Shown here one piece after another: positions 27,601 through 35,473 of a DNA stretch of 43,485 nt. The stretch comes from Candidatus Palauibacter poriticola (GTDB taxonomy: Bacteria; Gemmatimonadota; Gemmatimonadetes; Palauibacterales; Palauibacteraceae): positions 1-43,485 of the forward strand of contig JAAXHJ010000087.1 in assembly GCA_012270965.1 (NCBI GenBank), in the 5' to 3' direction. A model generated the notes under the pieces. It was not told the DNA's origin and made no database searches. It saw only the letters and a list, made by a program, of their open reading frames with translations. Both the position numbers and the translations under genes were made by a program. The first letter of the stretch is position 1. Each line of letters begins with the position of its first letter.

Positions 27601-28316
27601 CACTGCTCGCGGCCACGAGCGATCGGCCGCCCGCGTCGCTGGAGGATTGGCTCCGCGACCGCTTCTTCAAGGAGCACTGCAAACTGTTCCACAACCGACC
27701 CTTCATCTGGCACATCTGGGACGGAAGGAGGGACGGCTTCCACGCGCTCGTCAACTACCACCGGTTGGCCGGACAGGATGGAGAGGGCCGCCGTACCCTG
27801 GAGGCCGTCACCTACTCCTATCTCAGCGATTGGATCACGCGGCAGCGGCAGGCGCGGCGCGATGGAGTCGCCGGGGCAGACGGCCGTCTGGTGGCGGCGC
27901 TGGAGTTGCGGGAGCAGCTCGAGAAGATTTTGGAGGGTGAACCGCCCTACGACATCTTCGTGCGCTGGAAGCCGGTGGCCGAGCAGGCCGTCGGCTGGAA
28001 CCCGGATATCGACGACGGAGTGCGCCTGAACATCCGTCCGTTCATGCGGGCGAGACTCCGTTCGGGTGGCGGCCTCGCGGGAGCCGGCATCCTGCGGGCG
28101 AAACCCAACGTCCCTTGGGGCAAGGACCGGGGCAAGGAGCCGCGGGAACCCCGCGACCGGCAGGACTTCCCGTGGTTCTGGTCCTGTCCCGGCGCCGGGA
28201 CGGCGGAGCAGCGCACGGACTACCGGGCCGAACCGAACGCCAAGTTCGACGGCAACCGCTGGAACGACCTCCACTACACGCTCGCCGCCAAGCACGCGGC
28301 CCGGGGGCGTCAATGA
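24678..28316 (+). CDS. pglX: PglX, BREX adenine-specific DNA methyltransferase
   Basis: The protein has 1212 residues, standard for type I PglX. SAM-binding motif I is LDPCCGSGHFL at about 311-321. Motif IV is NVPY near 518-521, in place of the usual NPPY. A C-terminal target-recognition region follows, with SDYPRFGRCHWEPAWPSG near 697-714. PglX methylates adenine (N6) in a non-palindromic host site and marks self DNA. It starts within the protease stop (ATGA) and ends within the start of the small winged-helix gene (ATGA), so it is sandwiched between accessory genes. No frameshift is seen. The recognised site cannot be deduced. Confidence 0.95.
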   Translation: MSRALSADLRNQLGRAIQSARRVGEDGARKALAALAVGDREARDGMPGAERRLRRRLRAHGRQLGDRRNARTREQEIDRLVRETAYEHWHRMLFARFLAENELLIEPESGVPVSLAECEELARERGEDPWEAAGRWASDMLPEIFRPDDPVLAVRLPPETNQALRKLLADLPEAVFAADDSLGWTYQYWQAERKDAVNQSGVKIGADELPSVTQLFTERYMALFLLHNTIGAWRAARIFAEMPGPAREAKTEDELREAVRLWTAGGHDFSYLRFVREAVDGDEEDAPTGPWRPAAGCFERWPRTAAELRVLDPCCGSGHFLVEAFHLLVRLRMEEESLAPADAVRAVLRDNLFGLEVDPRCTQIAAFNVALAAWRLVGDPIPLPPPRVACSGLAPNSTREQWLDLADAAAAAGGIPADRDLLGTDDNLLSTPVRESLGELHALFAQAPLRGSLIDPHPRASPDQGDALRADYGTLRPLLSKILARDAPDPNLAERAIAARGMAHAAQLLGDTYTLVITNVPYLARGKQSDELKRFCESHHPDAKGDIATVFVSRFFRWLGDRGTQAVVTPQNWLFLRTYRHLRERLLKERTWNVVARLGEHAFDDPQAAGAFAALNILSADRPSPEWEMVGIDVSAPRSQPPIRTDEKATLLSGGAEVIESLQADQSKNPDSVVLMRPVGKGKLLRDLAGGWQGIATSDYPRFGRCHWEPAWPSGPEWRLQQTNPHASQHFAGRTQTIFWEDGRGQITEVCQAGATFRGREAWDRQGVAAGQIGAIPVSIFMGQAFDNNTAVLTPNHDEHVPAVWAFCSSMEYAAAVREFDQSLAVTNATLVKVPFDLEHWSKVAVERYPNGLPEPYSDDPTQWIFHGDPCGSVVWDDERKWTARGPLRIDGTVLQVAVARLLGYRWPAELDPEMRLAEEQRELVEYCAEFADFADADGIVCLSATRGEATAADRVRRLLAAAYDDDWSPATEQALLAATSDRPPASLEDWLRDRFFKEHCKLFHNRPFIWHIWDGRRDGFHALVNYHRLAGQDGEGRRTLEAVTYSYLSDWITRQRQARRDGVAGADGRLVAALELREQLEKILEGEPPYDIFVRWKPVAEQAVGWNPDIDDGVRLNIRPFMRARLRSGGGLAGAGILRAKPNVPWGKDRGKEPREPRDRQDFPWFWSCPGAGTAEQRTDYRAEPNAKFDGNRWNDLHYTLAAKHAARGRQ

Positions 28317-28549
28317 AGATCAGGTCGCAATGCCTTGAACGCGGGCCGAGGTCGAAGCGTCGCCGCATCGCCATGCGCGGCGAGGCCCCGGTCGCCAACG
28401 ACGCCGTCAGGCGGATAACGAAGCTGGATCGCTGGCAGGTCAACCGTCTGACCCATGCACTGGCACGGGAGGGGAATGGCTGGATCGATGGGCACTGGCG
28501 GGGGGCGCGATACGTGTTCACGGTCTCCCCCGATCCCGAAGGGGGGTGA
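28313..28549 (+). CDS. Small basic winged-helix-like protein
   Basis: The ATG at 28313 overlaps the pglX stop and gives 78 residues. The N-terminus is strongly basic (RSKRRR). The segment VANDAVRRITKLDRWQVNRL, followed by REGNGWIDGHWRGARYVFT, looks like a helix-turn-helix plus beta wing, similar to the C-terminal wHTH found in many AlbA_2/HATPase_c_4 proteins. Both full AlbA_2 proteins in this island lack a clear C-terminal wHTH, so this could be a detached copy acting as a regulator or partner. It may also be a decayed remnant. The tight overlap with pglX favours expression. Confidence 0.6.
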   Translation: MKIRSQCLERGPRSKRRRIAMRGEAPVANDAVRRITKLDRWQVNRLTHALAREGNGWIDGHWRGARYVFTVSPDPEGG

Positions 28550-28599
28550 AATGTTGCTGGTGTTGAGCGGAAACCGCGCGATTTTGGAGGTGCCCGGCC

Positions 28600-29868
28600 A
28601 TGCCTGATCGAGCATCCGCGCTGCTGAACAGAATCCGCGCCGGCGAGGACTCCTTCCTCGAACTCAAGGAGGTCGTCTTTGCGGGCCGGGAGATCAGAGG
28701 TCCGCGGCGAGATTCCCTTGCGGACGAGATGGCGGCCTTCGCCAACGCGCACGGCGGCGAACTGGTGCTTGGCGTGAGGGACGCGACGAGGGAGGTCACC
28801 GGCATCCCGTTGGACAATCTCGACTTGGCGGAGCGCTACGTCGTCGAGATCGCCAGAGGTTCCCTGGATCCGCCCGTGGATATCGTGACGCGGCGGCTGG
28901 AGGTCACCGGCCCCGGCGATCGGCCCGCGTTCGTGCTTGCCGTCGCGGTGCCGCGCAGTCCGTTCGTCCACCGGAGTCCGTCGGGGTATTTCCGCCGTGT
29001 GGGGAGCTCGAAGCGCGAGATGCGTCCCGAAGAGCTGGCCCGCCTCTTCGCCCTACGAAGCCGGTCCGGGCTCGTCGGATTCGACGAGCAAGCCGTGGGG
29101 GGTGCCGCGTTCGACGACCTGGACCCGGCGTTGATCGACCGCTTCCGGACGGAGCGCAGCGATGATGACCGCCTCACCCTCGCCCACAAGCTGGGCATCG
29201 CGACGCGCGCCGATGCGGACGAGTACGTCCCAACCGTCGCGGGCATCCTTCTTTGCGCGCAACGCCCCGAACGGTGGCTGCGCAACGCCTGGATTCAGGC
29301 GGTGGCCTACCACGGGAGGGACGTGCCGGACGCGCTGAACGCCTCTATCTACCAGCTGGACGCGGAGGACATCACGGGCCCGCTGGACGCGCAGATCGCC
29401 GCGGCCTGCCGGTTCGTGACCCGGAATCAAAAGGTGCGCGGCATCAAGACCATCGGCCGCACGGACATCCCCCAGTACGACCTCACGTCTATCTTCGAGG
29501 CGGTCGTGAACGCCGCGGCGCACCGCGACTACTCGATCCACGGGTCGAAGATCCGGCTCCGGCTCTTCTCCGACCGCGTCGAGCTGCACTCGCCGGGAGG
29601 GCTGGCGAACACGCTCGAACTAGACATGCTGCCCCACCGGCAGGCGACGCGGAACGAGGCGGTCACGAGTCTCCTCGCCCGCATCCCCGTCCCGCGCGAC
29701 ATCGCGGGACTCGACACGACGCGCGACACGCTGATGGACCGCCGGGGCGAAGGGGTGGGCGTCCTGATGCGGCGCAGCGAGGCGCACTCCGGGAAGCGCC
29801 CCGTGTACCGCCTGCTCGGCGATGCGGAGTTGAAGCTCACGATCTTCGCCGCTCACCCTTTGGAATGA
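28600..29868 (+). CDS. Schlafen-type AlbA_2 / HATPase_c_4 protein, second copy
   Basis: The start is the ATG at 28600 with GGAGGT 8-13 bases upstream, giving 422 residues. The AlbA_2 domain contains FLELKEVVFAG at 19-29 and FANAHGGELVLGVRD near 47-61. HATPase_c_4 follows with SIFEAVVNAAAHRDYSIHG near 297-313 and DRVELHSPGGLANT. It is a clear relative of the gene at 18917 but not a recent duplicate, since the sequences differ widely outside the motifs. It follows the small winged-helix gene by 50 bases. The probable role is nucleic-acid-binding regulator or effector of the defence island. Activity is unknown. Confidence 0.88.
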   Translation: MPDRASALLNRIRAGEDSFLELKEVVFAGREIRGPRRDSLADEMAAFANAHGGELVLGVRDATREVTGIPLDNLDLAERYVVEIARGSLDPPVDIVTRRLEVTGPGDRPAFVLAVAVPRSPFVHRSPSGYFRRVGSSKREMRPEELARLFALRSRSGLVGFDEQAVGGAAFDDLDPALIDRFRTERSDDDRLTLAHKLGIATRADADEYVPTVAGILLCAQRPERWLRNAWIQAVAYHGRDVPDALNASIYQLDAEDITGPLDAQIAAACRFVTRNQKVRGIKTIGRTDIPQYDLTSIFEAVVNAAAHRDYSIHGSKIRLRLFSDRVELHSPGGLANTLELDMLPHRQATRNEAVTSLLARIPVPRDIAGLDTTRDTLMDRRGEGVGVLMRRSEAHSGKRPVYRLLGDAELKLTIFAAHPLE

Positions 29869-29947
29869 GGATCCTCGGCGCGACTCTCTGCGGCACGAAA
29901 CATCGTTGCGGCTTCGCCGCGTGTCGCCCCGCGTGCCTCCGCCTGCA

Positions 29948-30385
29948 TCAGCCGGTGTCTTCGTTCGACGATTCGGAGCGTCCCATGGATCGCCATGCAC
30001 CGAACCAACCGGGTGCCCGGCCAAGAACGAAGATCGCGGCCAAAGCCACAAGGGTCGTGCCGATAAGCGTTTCGGCGAACTCCTCGTACCCCGCGATTAA
30101 GGCCACGACGCCTACGATGAGCACCAAGAAAACCACGGCCGCGCCTAACAACTGTCCTCGCTTCACGGTTCCGAACGCAAGGTCCAAGGCACGGCTCTCA
30201 ACGCTCTGCTTGTGTGCCGCGAAACTCTCCGCCATCGAGACGATTCGGTTAGCAGGACAGGGCAGGATGGATTCGTACTCCTTCAACATCCAAGGCGGCG
30301 GAATCGGCCCCTCGATCTTCTCGATCTGAACCGATTCGCTTCGGGCTACGACTCTCCCCGCAGGCCTGGCGGTCTCGCCGTCCAT
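29948..30385 (-). CDS. DUF2335 holin-like membrane protein
   Basis: The ATG at 30385 gives 145 residues. A TTG at 30529 would add a Lys/Arg-rich stretch that is only a shadow of the neighbouring gene. The family signature is clear: EGPIPPPWMLKEYESILP, then ANRIVSMAES. Two membrane helices follow at about 79-98 (LLGAAVVFLVLIVGVVALIA) and 104-122. DUF2335 proteins have holin-like topology and are often found in phage or mobile contexts. It is on the strand opposite to BREX, between the second AlbA_2 gene and pglZ, and 34 bases after its small partner. A membrane-acting effector is a guess from topology. By eye this stretch is less GC-rich than the BREX core. Confidence 0.75.
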   Translation of the reverse strand: MDGETARPAGRVVARSESVQIEKIEGPIPPPWMLKEYESILPCPANRIVSMAESFAAHKQSVESRALDLAFGTVKRGQLLGAAVVFLVLIVGVVALIAGYEEFAETLIGTTLVALAAIFVLGRAPGWFGAWRSMGRSESSNEDTG

Positions 30386-30419
30386 AGCGGGCGACTCGCC
30401 TGCCGTGTTGGGCGTACGA

Positions 30420-30692
30420 TCACTTGTGCGGCTGGGGGGTGCCTCGCTGACTTTCGCGGAAACCTTCTGCTGCGGTCTGCGCCGTTGCTTCTTCTTGCGC
30501 TTCCTCTTCCGGTTGCGGGTCAAGGTCAACCTCGTTCATGGCGCGTCGGAGCGCCGCGCCGGTCTCGTACCAGCTGCGACGGAACATCTCCTCCGCATCG
30601 TGGCGGGAGAAATCCTCCACTCTCGGAGGCACGGGCCAGAGGTCGAGAATCGACCCGGCACCCTTGAGGACGTTCATCAAGCGTTCGGTCAT
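30420..30692 (-). CDS. Small acidic protein upstream of the DUF2335 gene
   Basis: This 90-residue protein starts at ATG 30692, with AAGGAG 5-10 bases upstream. It reads VLKGAGSILDLWPVPPRVED at 8-27, then RRSWYETGAALRRAMNEV and an acidic Gln/Glu-rich tail. Small proteins of this look (LLKGxGxILDxxP, then a W...G..xxxAM helix) commonly precede membrane-protein genes in accessory regions; no function is known to me. It is the first gene of a two-gene unit with DUF2335, transcribed away from pglZ. The strong ribosome binding site supports it being real. Confidence 0.65.
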   Translation of the reverse strand: MTERLMNVLKGAGSILDLWPVPPRVEDFSRHDAEEMFRRSWYETGAALRRAMNEVDLDPQPEEEAQEEATAQTAAEGFRESQRGTPQPHK

Positions 30693-30808
30693 ATTTCTCC
30701 TTCCTGCCGTCCCCTGGCTTCGTACGGCACGTTGCCGCCGGTGTGGAAGACACCCGAAGCTACAACCGGGCTAACATCGACAACAGGCTCGGGGTTGCTC
30801 ACGCCCGC

Positions 30809-30850
30809 AGCGAAACGTGTCGGCGGTTTCGCTCTTGACACGTTGTTTCG
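30809..30850 (+). promoter_or_regulatory. Inverted repeats and TTGACA box upstream of pglZ
   Basis: AGCGAAAC and GTTTCGCT (30809-30816 and 30826-30833) form a perfect 8-bp dyad around 9 bases. A second, interrupted dyad pairs CGAAACGTGTC (30811-30821) with GACACG plus TTTCG (30837-30850). A perfect TTGACA lies at 30835-30840, but no good -10 box sits at 16-18 bases; TACTTT at 30854-30859 is too close. The 206-base spacer between the divergent small gene and pglZ otherwise holds only the pglZ ribosome binding site GGAGGTG (30882-30888). It probably houses a separately regulated promoter for pglZ-brxL and for the divergent pair. Confidence 0.45.
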
Positions 30851-30898
30851 GACTACTTTCTCCGTCACATTCCTGCGCCGCGGAGGTGCCGAACGAGG

Positions 30899-33268
30899 AT
30901 GACGGTCATGTACGTTACGGACGAAGCCGAGCCGGGTTCCACGCCGCTCGACGGGCTTGTCGACAGCCTGCGCGCCCGCGACGCGGCGTCGGACGGGCAG
31001 GATCGGCCCGTAGCGATCCTGTGGACCGATCCGGGGCGGGAGTGGGAGGGCCTGCTTCCAGTGCTCAAGGGACGGCTACCGGAACTGATCGCACTCGGAT
31101 CCTACGAACCGGATGCTCGCACCGGACCCGCGATCTGGCTGCGTTGCGTCGTGGATGGCACGCTGAATGCACTGGACCCGCCGGCAGATCGGACTCCGAT
31201 TCTCTATCTGCCGGGATTCGAGCGGGGCCAGCTTCGGGCGGGCGAGCAGTGCCCGGCGGAGGTGCGGCCGCTGGTGGAGTTGCTGTACCGCGGCGTCCCG
31301 TGGAACCACCCGAACGGCAGGGATTGGACGGTGGCCGCCTTCCTGGGTTCCCCCAAGGGCGTCGGGCTCGACATCGCGGGGGACCGCGCGACGCTCGAGG
31401 CGCTGCGCGCCGCGCTGGCCGAGGTGGCCGTGCGCCCGGTGGCCCAGCTGCGTGGACGCCGCCTCGACGCGGCCGACTTCGGCAAGTTGCTGGTGGACGA
31501 CTTCCGGCGCGACCTGCTGCGCTGGATGGGTGATCCCGACGCGACCCGCGCCCGCCTCGGCGAGGCCAAATGGACCGCCTTCCGCCGACAGTGCGGGGAC
31601 GAGCTCGACTTCGACCCCGGGACGGAGGCGGATGTGGCGGCGGGTGAGCGGCTCGGCGAGGGACGCGGCCCGTGGGCGGCGATTTGGAATCGCTACGCGG
31701 AGGCGCCGGACGCGTATCCGGGGGTAGAGGCACTCCTCCGCCGCAGCCGGCCCGCCGGCGAACTCGCGTTCGACCGAGAGCGCTGGCCCGACCTCAACGA
31801 CGAAGACGAGACGGCCGCGCGGGAAGAGCTCTCGGGCCTGCCGGGGCGTCCCGCCGCGGAGGCCCGCGACGCGGTGCTCGCGCTGGAGGCCGAGCACGGT
31901 CGCCGCCGGGATTGGGTGTGGGCGCGGCTCAAACATTCGCCGCTGGCCACGGCGCTAGAGCCGCTGGCCGGGCTCGCGGCCGCCATCAGAAGCGCCATCG
32001 GCGGGGCCGCGCCGGACGACATCGCCGCGACGTACGCGGACACCGGCTGGCGGGCCGACGCGCACGCCCGCGCGGCGCTCGCCGCGGCCTCCGGCCCGCA
32101 CGCCGCGCTTGTCGCCTCCATCGTGAGACACCTACTGGAGCCGTGGCTGCAAGACACCGCCACGGCCTTCCAAGAGGCTGTCGGGCGAACACCACTTCCG
32201 CGGCGTGGTGAGCAACCGGACGTAGAGGCGCGGGAGGACGAGTGCCTCTTCTTCGTGGACGGACTGCGTTACGAATTGGGCCGGGATCTGGCCGTCCGCC
32301 TCGAACGGCGCGGCTGCCGGGTCTCCCCCGGCCACCGCTGGGCGGCGATCCCCACGGTCACCGCCACGGGCAAACCCGCGGTCACGCCGGTGGCCGATCT
32401 TGTCGAGGGCGATACGCTGCGCGCCGATTTCCGGCCCGCTATCGGCACGGACGGCGGCCAGCGCCCGCCCCGGCCCGCCGTCGTCGGCGAACTCCGCAAG
32501 GCGATGGAGGAGCGCGGCTACCAGATGGTCGGCGACGGCACCCTCGATCTGCCGCTGGCGGCGGGTGCCCGCGGCTGGCTTGAGACCGACAGGATCGACA
32601 AGTTCGGCCACCGCCACGAGGCCGCGACCTTCGCGCGGCTGGTTGACCAAGAGTTGGAAACCGTCGCCGAGCGCATCGTGCACCTGCTCGATGCGGGCTG
32701 GCGCTCGGCGCGCATCGTCACCGACCACGGGTGGCTCTGGCTGCCGGGCGGGCTCCCGCTGGTGACGCTGCCCAGACATCTCACGGAGTCCCAGTGGTCG
32801 CGCGTCGCCGTCGTCTCCGGCGATGCCACGCCCGAGGTTCCCCGCCATCCCTGGCACTGGAACGAAGGCCAGTGGTTCGCCGCGCCCCCCGGCATCGCGT
32901 GTTTCAGCAGGCGCGACGAATACGCGCACGGCGGCCTCAGCGTTCAGGAGTGCCTCATCCCCGATATGCGGGTCGAACGCGCCGCGGCGACCGGCGTCGC
33001 GGCCGCCATCACGTCCATCACGTGGCGCGGGCTGCGCTGTTTCGCGGAGATCGACGCGCGCGGCGGTGCCGTGACTGCGGACTTGCGGTATGAGAGCGCC
33101 TCGGGGCCGTCCGTGGCCGCCACCGCCAAGCCCGTGCAGGAGGATGGATCCGTGAGCCTCGTCCTCGCCGGCGATGAACACGAGGAGGCGCAACTCGTCC
33201 TCGTCGTCACCGACGCCGAGGGCCGCGTACTTTCCCAACAACCGACCCGCGTGGGAGAGAATAGGTGA
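30899..33268 (+). CDS. pglZ: PglZ (type B), BREX phosphatase-like protein
   Basis: This 789-residue protein has the alkaline-phosphatase-like PglZ core: FFVDGLRYELGRDLA near 451-465, where the Asp is a likely metal ligand, and VTDHGWLWLPGGLP near 606-619. The segment EYAHGGLSVQE follows near 675-685. The long helical N-terminal half and overall length match PglZ type B of type I BREX. PglZ is required for BREX activity and may act as a metal-dependent phosphodiesterase or nuclease. The start ATG 30899 has GGAGGT upstream. The stop overlaps the brxL GTG (GTGA), so the two are coupled. It is separated from pglX by accessory genes and has its own upstream regulatory region. Confidence 0.94.
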   Translation: MTVMYVTDEAEPGSTPLDGLVDSLRARDAASDGQDRPVAILWTDPGREWEGLLPVLKGRLPELIALGSYEPDARTGPAIWLRCVVDGTLNALDPPADRTPILYLPGFERGQLRAGEQCPAEVRPLVELLYRGVPWNHPNGRDWTVAAFLGSPKGVGLDIAGDRATLEALRAALAEVAVRPVAQLRGRRLDAADFGKLLVDDFRRDLLRWMGDPDATRARLGEAKWTAFRRQCGDELDFDPGTEADVAAGERLGEGRGPWAAIWNRYAEAPDAYPGVEALLRRSRPAGELAFDRERWPDLNDEDETAAREELSGLPGRPAAEARDAVLALEAEHGRRRDWVWARLKHSPLATALEPLAGLAAAIRSAIGGAAPDDIAATYADTGWRADAHARAALAAASGPHAALVASIVRHLLEPWLQDTATAFQEAVGRTPLPRRGEQPDVEAREDECLFFVDGLRYELGRDLAVRLERRGCRVSPGHRWAAIPTVTATGKPAVTPVADLVEGDTLRADFRPAIGTDGGQRPPRPAVVGELRKAMEERGYQMVGDGTLDLPLAAGARGWLETDRIDKFGHRHEAATFARLVDQELETVAERIVHLLDAGWRSARIVTDHGWLWLPGGLPLVTLPRHLTESQWSRVAVVSGDATPEVPRHPWHWNEGQWFAAPPGIACFSRRDEYAHGGLSVQECLIPDMRVERAAATGVAAAITSITWRGLRCFAEIDARGGAVTADLRYESASGPSVAATAKPVQEDGSVSLVLAGDEHEEAQLVLVVTDAEGRVLSQQPTRVGENR

Positions 33269-35367
33269 GCGACTCGGGAACACATGCACGGGAGCCGGAC
33301 CCCCCCACCGGCGATCGCGGGATTGCGTTGGACTCGCTGGACGTCGCGGCCAACGGGGCGTTCCCCGGCTATCTCGTGCGCAAGGACCTGGTGCGGCGCT
33401 ACGCCCGCCAATACCCCGTGCCAACCTACGTCGTGGAGTTCCTCCTCGGCCGCTACTGCGCGAGCGTGGACGAGGAGGAGATTGAGGAAGGCCTCGCCAT
33501 CGTCGAGAGACAGCTCGACGGCCGCACGATCCGCGCCGCCGATCAGGAGATCTTCAAGTCCAGAGCCCGCGAGGAGGGCTCGGTGCGGCTCATCGACATC
33601 ATCCGCGCGCGCCTCGATGCGAAGAACGACTGCTACGTCGCCGAGCTGCCGAGCCTCTCGCTCAAGGACGCGCGCATCGGAACGCGGCTCGTCACCGAGA
33701 ACCAGCGCATGCTGGCCGACGGCTTCTACGCCGAGGTTACGCTCGAATACGACGCGGTCATCGCTCAGGAACGGAACGGACGTCCCTTCGGCATCAAGAC
33801 GCTTCGCCCCATCCAGATGTCGAATCCGAACGTGCTCGACGTACTCGCGCGCGGCCGACGCCACTTCACGACCGGCGAATGGATCGACTTTCTCCTCCGC
33901 TCGACCGGCCTCGAACCCACCACGCTGGACGAGCGCGCGAAACGGGTGGTCCTTCTGCGCCTCATTCCCTTCGTCGAGCGCAACTACAATCTCGTGGAAC
34001 TCGGTCCGCGCGGGACCGGCAAGAGCCACGTCTACCAGCAGCTCTCCCCGTTCTCCCATCTCATCTCGGGTGGGCGGGCGACGGTCGCGAAGATGTTCGT
34101 CAACATGGCCAGCGGGCAGCGCGGCCTCGTGTGCCACTACGACGTCGTGTGCTTCGACGAGATCGCCGGCGTCTCCTTCGACCAGAAGGACGGCGTCAAC
34201 ATCATGAAGGGCTACATGGCGTCGGGCGAGTTCAGCCGCGGCAAGGAAAGCATCCGCGCCGAGGGTTCGATGGTGCTGGTCGGGAACTTCAACGTGTCGG
34301 TCGAGCAGCAGCAGCGCGTCGGACACCTCCTGAGCCCGCTCCCCAAGCAGATGCGCGACGACACCGCCTTTCACGACCGCATCCACGCCTACGCCCCGGG
34401 CTGGGACTTTCCGAAGCTCGATCCCCGGGAACACCTCACGGACCACTTCGGCCTCGTCAACGACTTCCTGAGCGCCTGCTGGACGAGCCTCCGCGCGCAG
34501 CCGCGCCTCTCGGCGCTCCAGAACCGCGTGTTCTGGGGCGGCGCCCTCTCGGGCCGTGACATCGAGGCGGTCCACAAAACGGTCTCCGGGCTGCTCAAGC
34601 TGATCTTCCCCGACCCGGACATGGATGTCGAAGACGCGGACCTCAAGTGGATCGCACGACTCGCGCTGGAATCGCGCCGCCGGGTGAAGGAGCAGCAGAA
34701 ACGCTGCCTCAAGACCGAGTTCCGCAACACCCACTTCTCATTCACGCTCGGCGTGGACGGCACGGAGCAGTTCGTCGCCACGCCGGAACTCCACAGCGAC
34801 GAGGCGATCGACCCGGACCCGCTCCCGCCCGGACAGGTATGGGCTATCGGGCCGGGCCTCCCGGAGACCGGGCCGGGGCTCTACCGGATCGAGGTCACCG
34901 AGGGACCCGGCGGCGGCGTTCGGATCCTGAACCATCCGGTCCCGCCCGCGTTCCGCGAGAGCGTGAAAGTGGCCGAGCAGAATCTCTACGCCGGCGCCGC
35001 CAACCTCATCGGCGACCGCAACGCCCGGTCGCACGAATACACCATCCAACTCCGCCCCTTCGACGCGGACGCCTCCGGGGCCCGCCTGGGCGTGCCGGTC
35101 CTCGTCGCCTTCGTCGGGGCACTCCTGGATCGGGGCACCCGCGGCGGCGCCATCATCACGGGCCCCCTGAACCTCGGCGGCTCCCTCGACCAGCTCGCGG
35201 ACCCCGTCGCCATCGCCGAACTCGCCGTGGACAAGGGCGCCTCGGTCCTTCTCGTCCCGGTCGCCGCCCGCCGCGAGCTGATGAACCTGCCGGACGACGT
35301 CTGGACCAAGCTCAACATCGAGTTCTACCGCGACGCCCCCGACGGCGTCTTCAAGCTCCTAGAGTAG
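33265..35367 (+). CDS. brxL: BrxL, Lon-like AAA+ protein of BREX
   Basis: The start GTG 33265 overlaps the pglZ stop, giving 700 residues. The N-terminus has GYLVRKDLVRRYARQYPVPT, typical of BrxL. The AAA+ core has Walker A GPRGTGKSH near 248-256, CFDEIAGVSFDQKDGVNIMK near 295-314, and GNFNVSVEQQQRVGHL near 343-358. The C-terminal 200 residues form the Lon-like domain (TGPLNLGGSLDQL, then DKGASVLLVP). BrxL assembles as rings on DNA and is needed for phage restriction in type I systems. This is the last BREX gene; converging genes begin about 100 bases downstream. Confidence 0.95.
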   Translation: MSDSGTHAREPDPPTGDRGIALDSLDVAANGAFPGYLVRKDLVRRYARQYPVPTYVVEFLLGRYCASVDEEEIEEGLAIVERQLDGRTIRAADQEIFKSRAREEGSVRLIDIIRARLDAKNDCYVAELPSLSLKDARIGTRLVTENQRMLADGFYAEVTLEYDAVIAQERNGRPFGIKTLRPIQMSNPNVLDVLARGRRHFTTGEWIDFLLRSTGLEPTTLDERAKRVVLLRLIPFVERNYNLVELGPRGTGKSHVYQQLSPFSHLISGGRATVAKMFVNMASGQRGLVCHYDVVCFDEIAGVSFDQKDGVNIMKGYMASGEFSRGKESIRAEGSMVLVGNFNVSVEQQQRVGHLLSPLPKQMRDDTAFHDRIHAYAPGWDFPKLDPREHLTDHFGLVNDFLSACWTSLRAQPRLSALQNRVFWGGALSGRDIEAVHKTVSGLLKLIFPDPDMDVEDADLKWIARLALESRRRVKEQQKRCLKTEFRNTHFSFTLGVDGTEQFVATPELHSDEAIDPDPLPPGQVWAIGPGLPETGPGLYRIEVTEGPGGGVRILNHPVPPAFRESVKVAEQNLYAGAANLIGDRNARSHEYTIQLRPFDADASGARLGVPVLVAFVGALLDRGTRGGAIITGPLNLGGSLDQLADPVAIAELAVDKGASVLLVPVAARRELMNLPDDVWTKLNIEFYRDAPDGVFKLLE

Positions 35368-35473
35368 ACAATACGCGTTCTCCGAGGTCGCCGTCGCGGC
35401 CTGCAATTGTGAGAAGTCCGGTGGTTCGAGCGCCCGTATCCCCCACGCCCTTGTTCGGCTTCGCACTCCGGAA

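Noticed and set aside
30386..30529. N-terminal Lys/Arg-rich extension of the DUF2335 protein from TTG 30529
   Set aside because: It is the out-of-frame image of the acidic tail of the neighbouring 90-residue protein, and the family similarity starts after ATG 30385.
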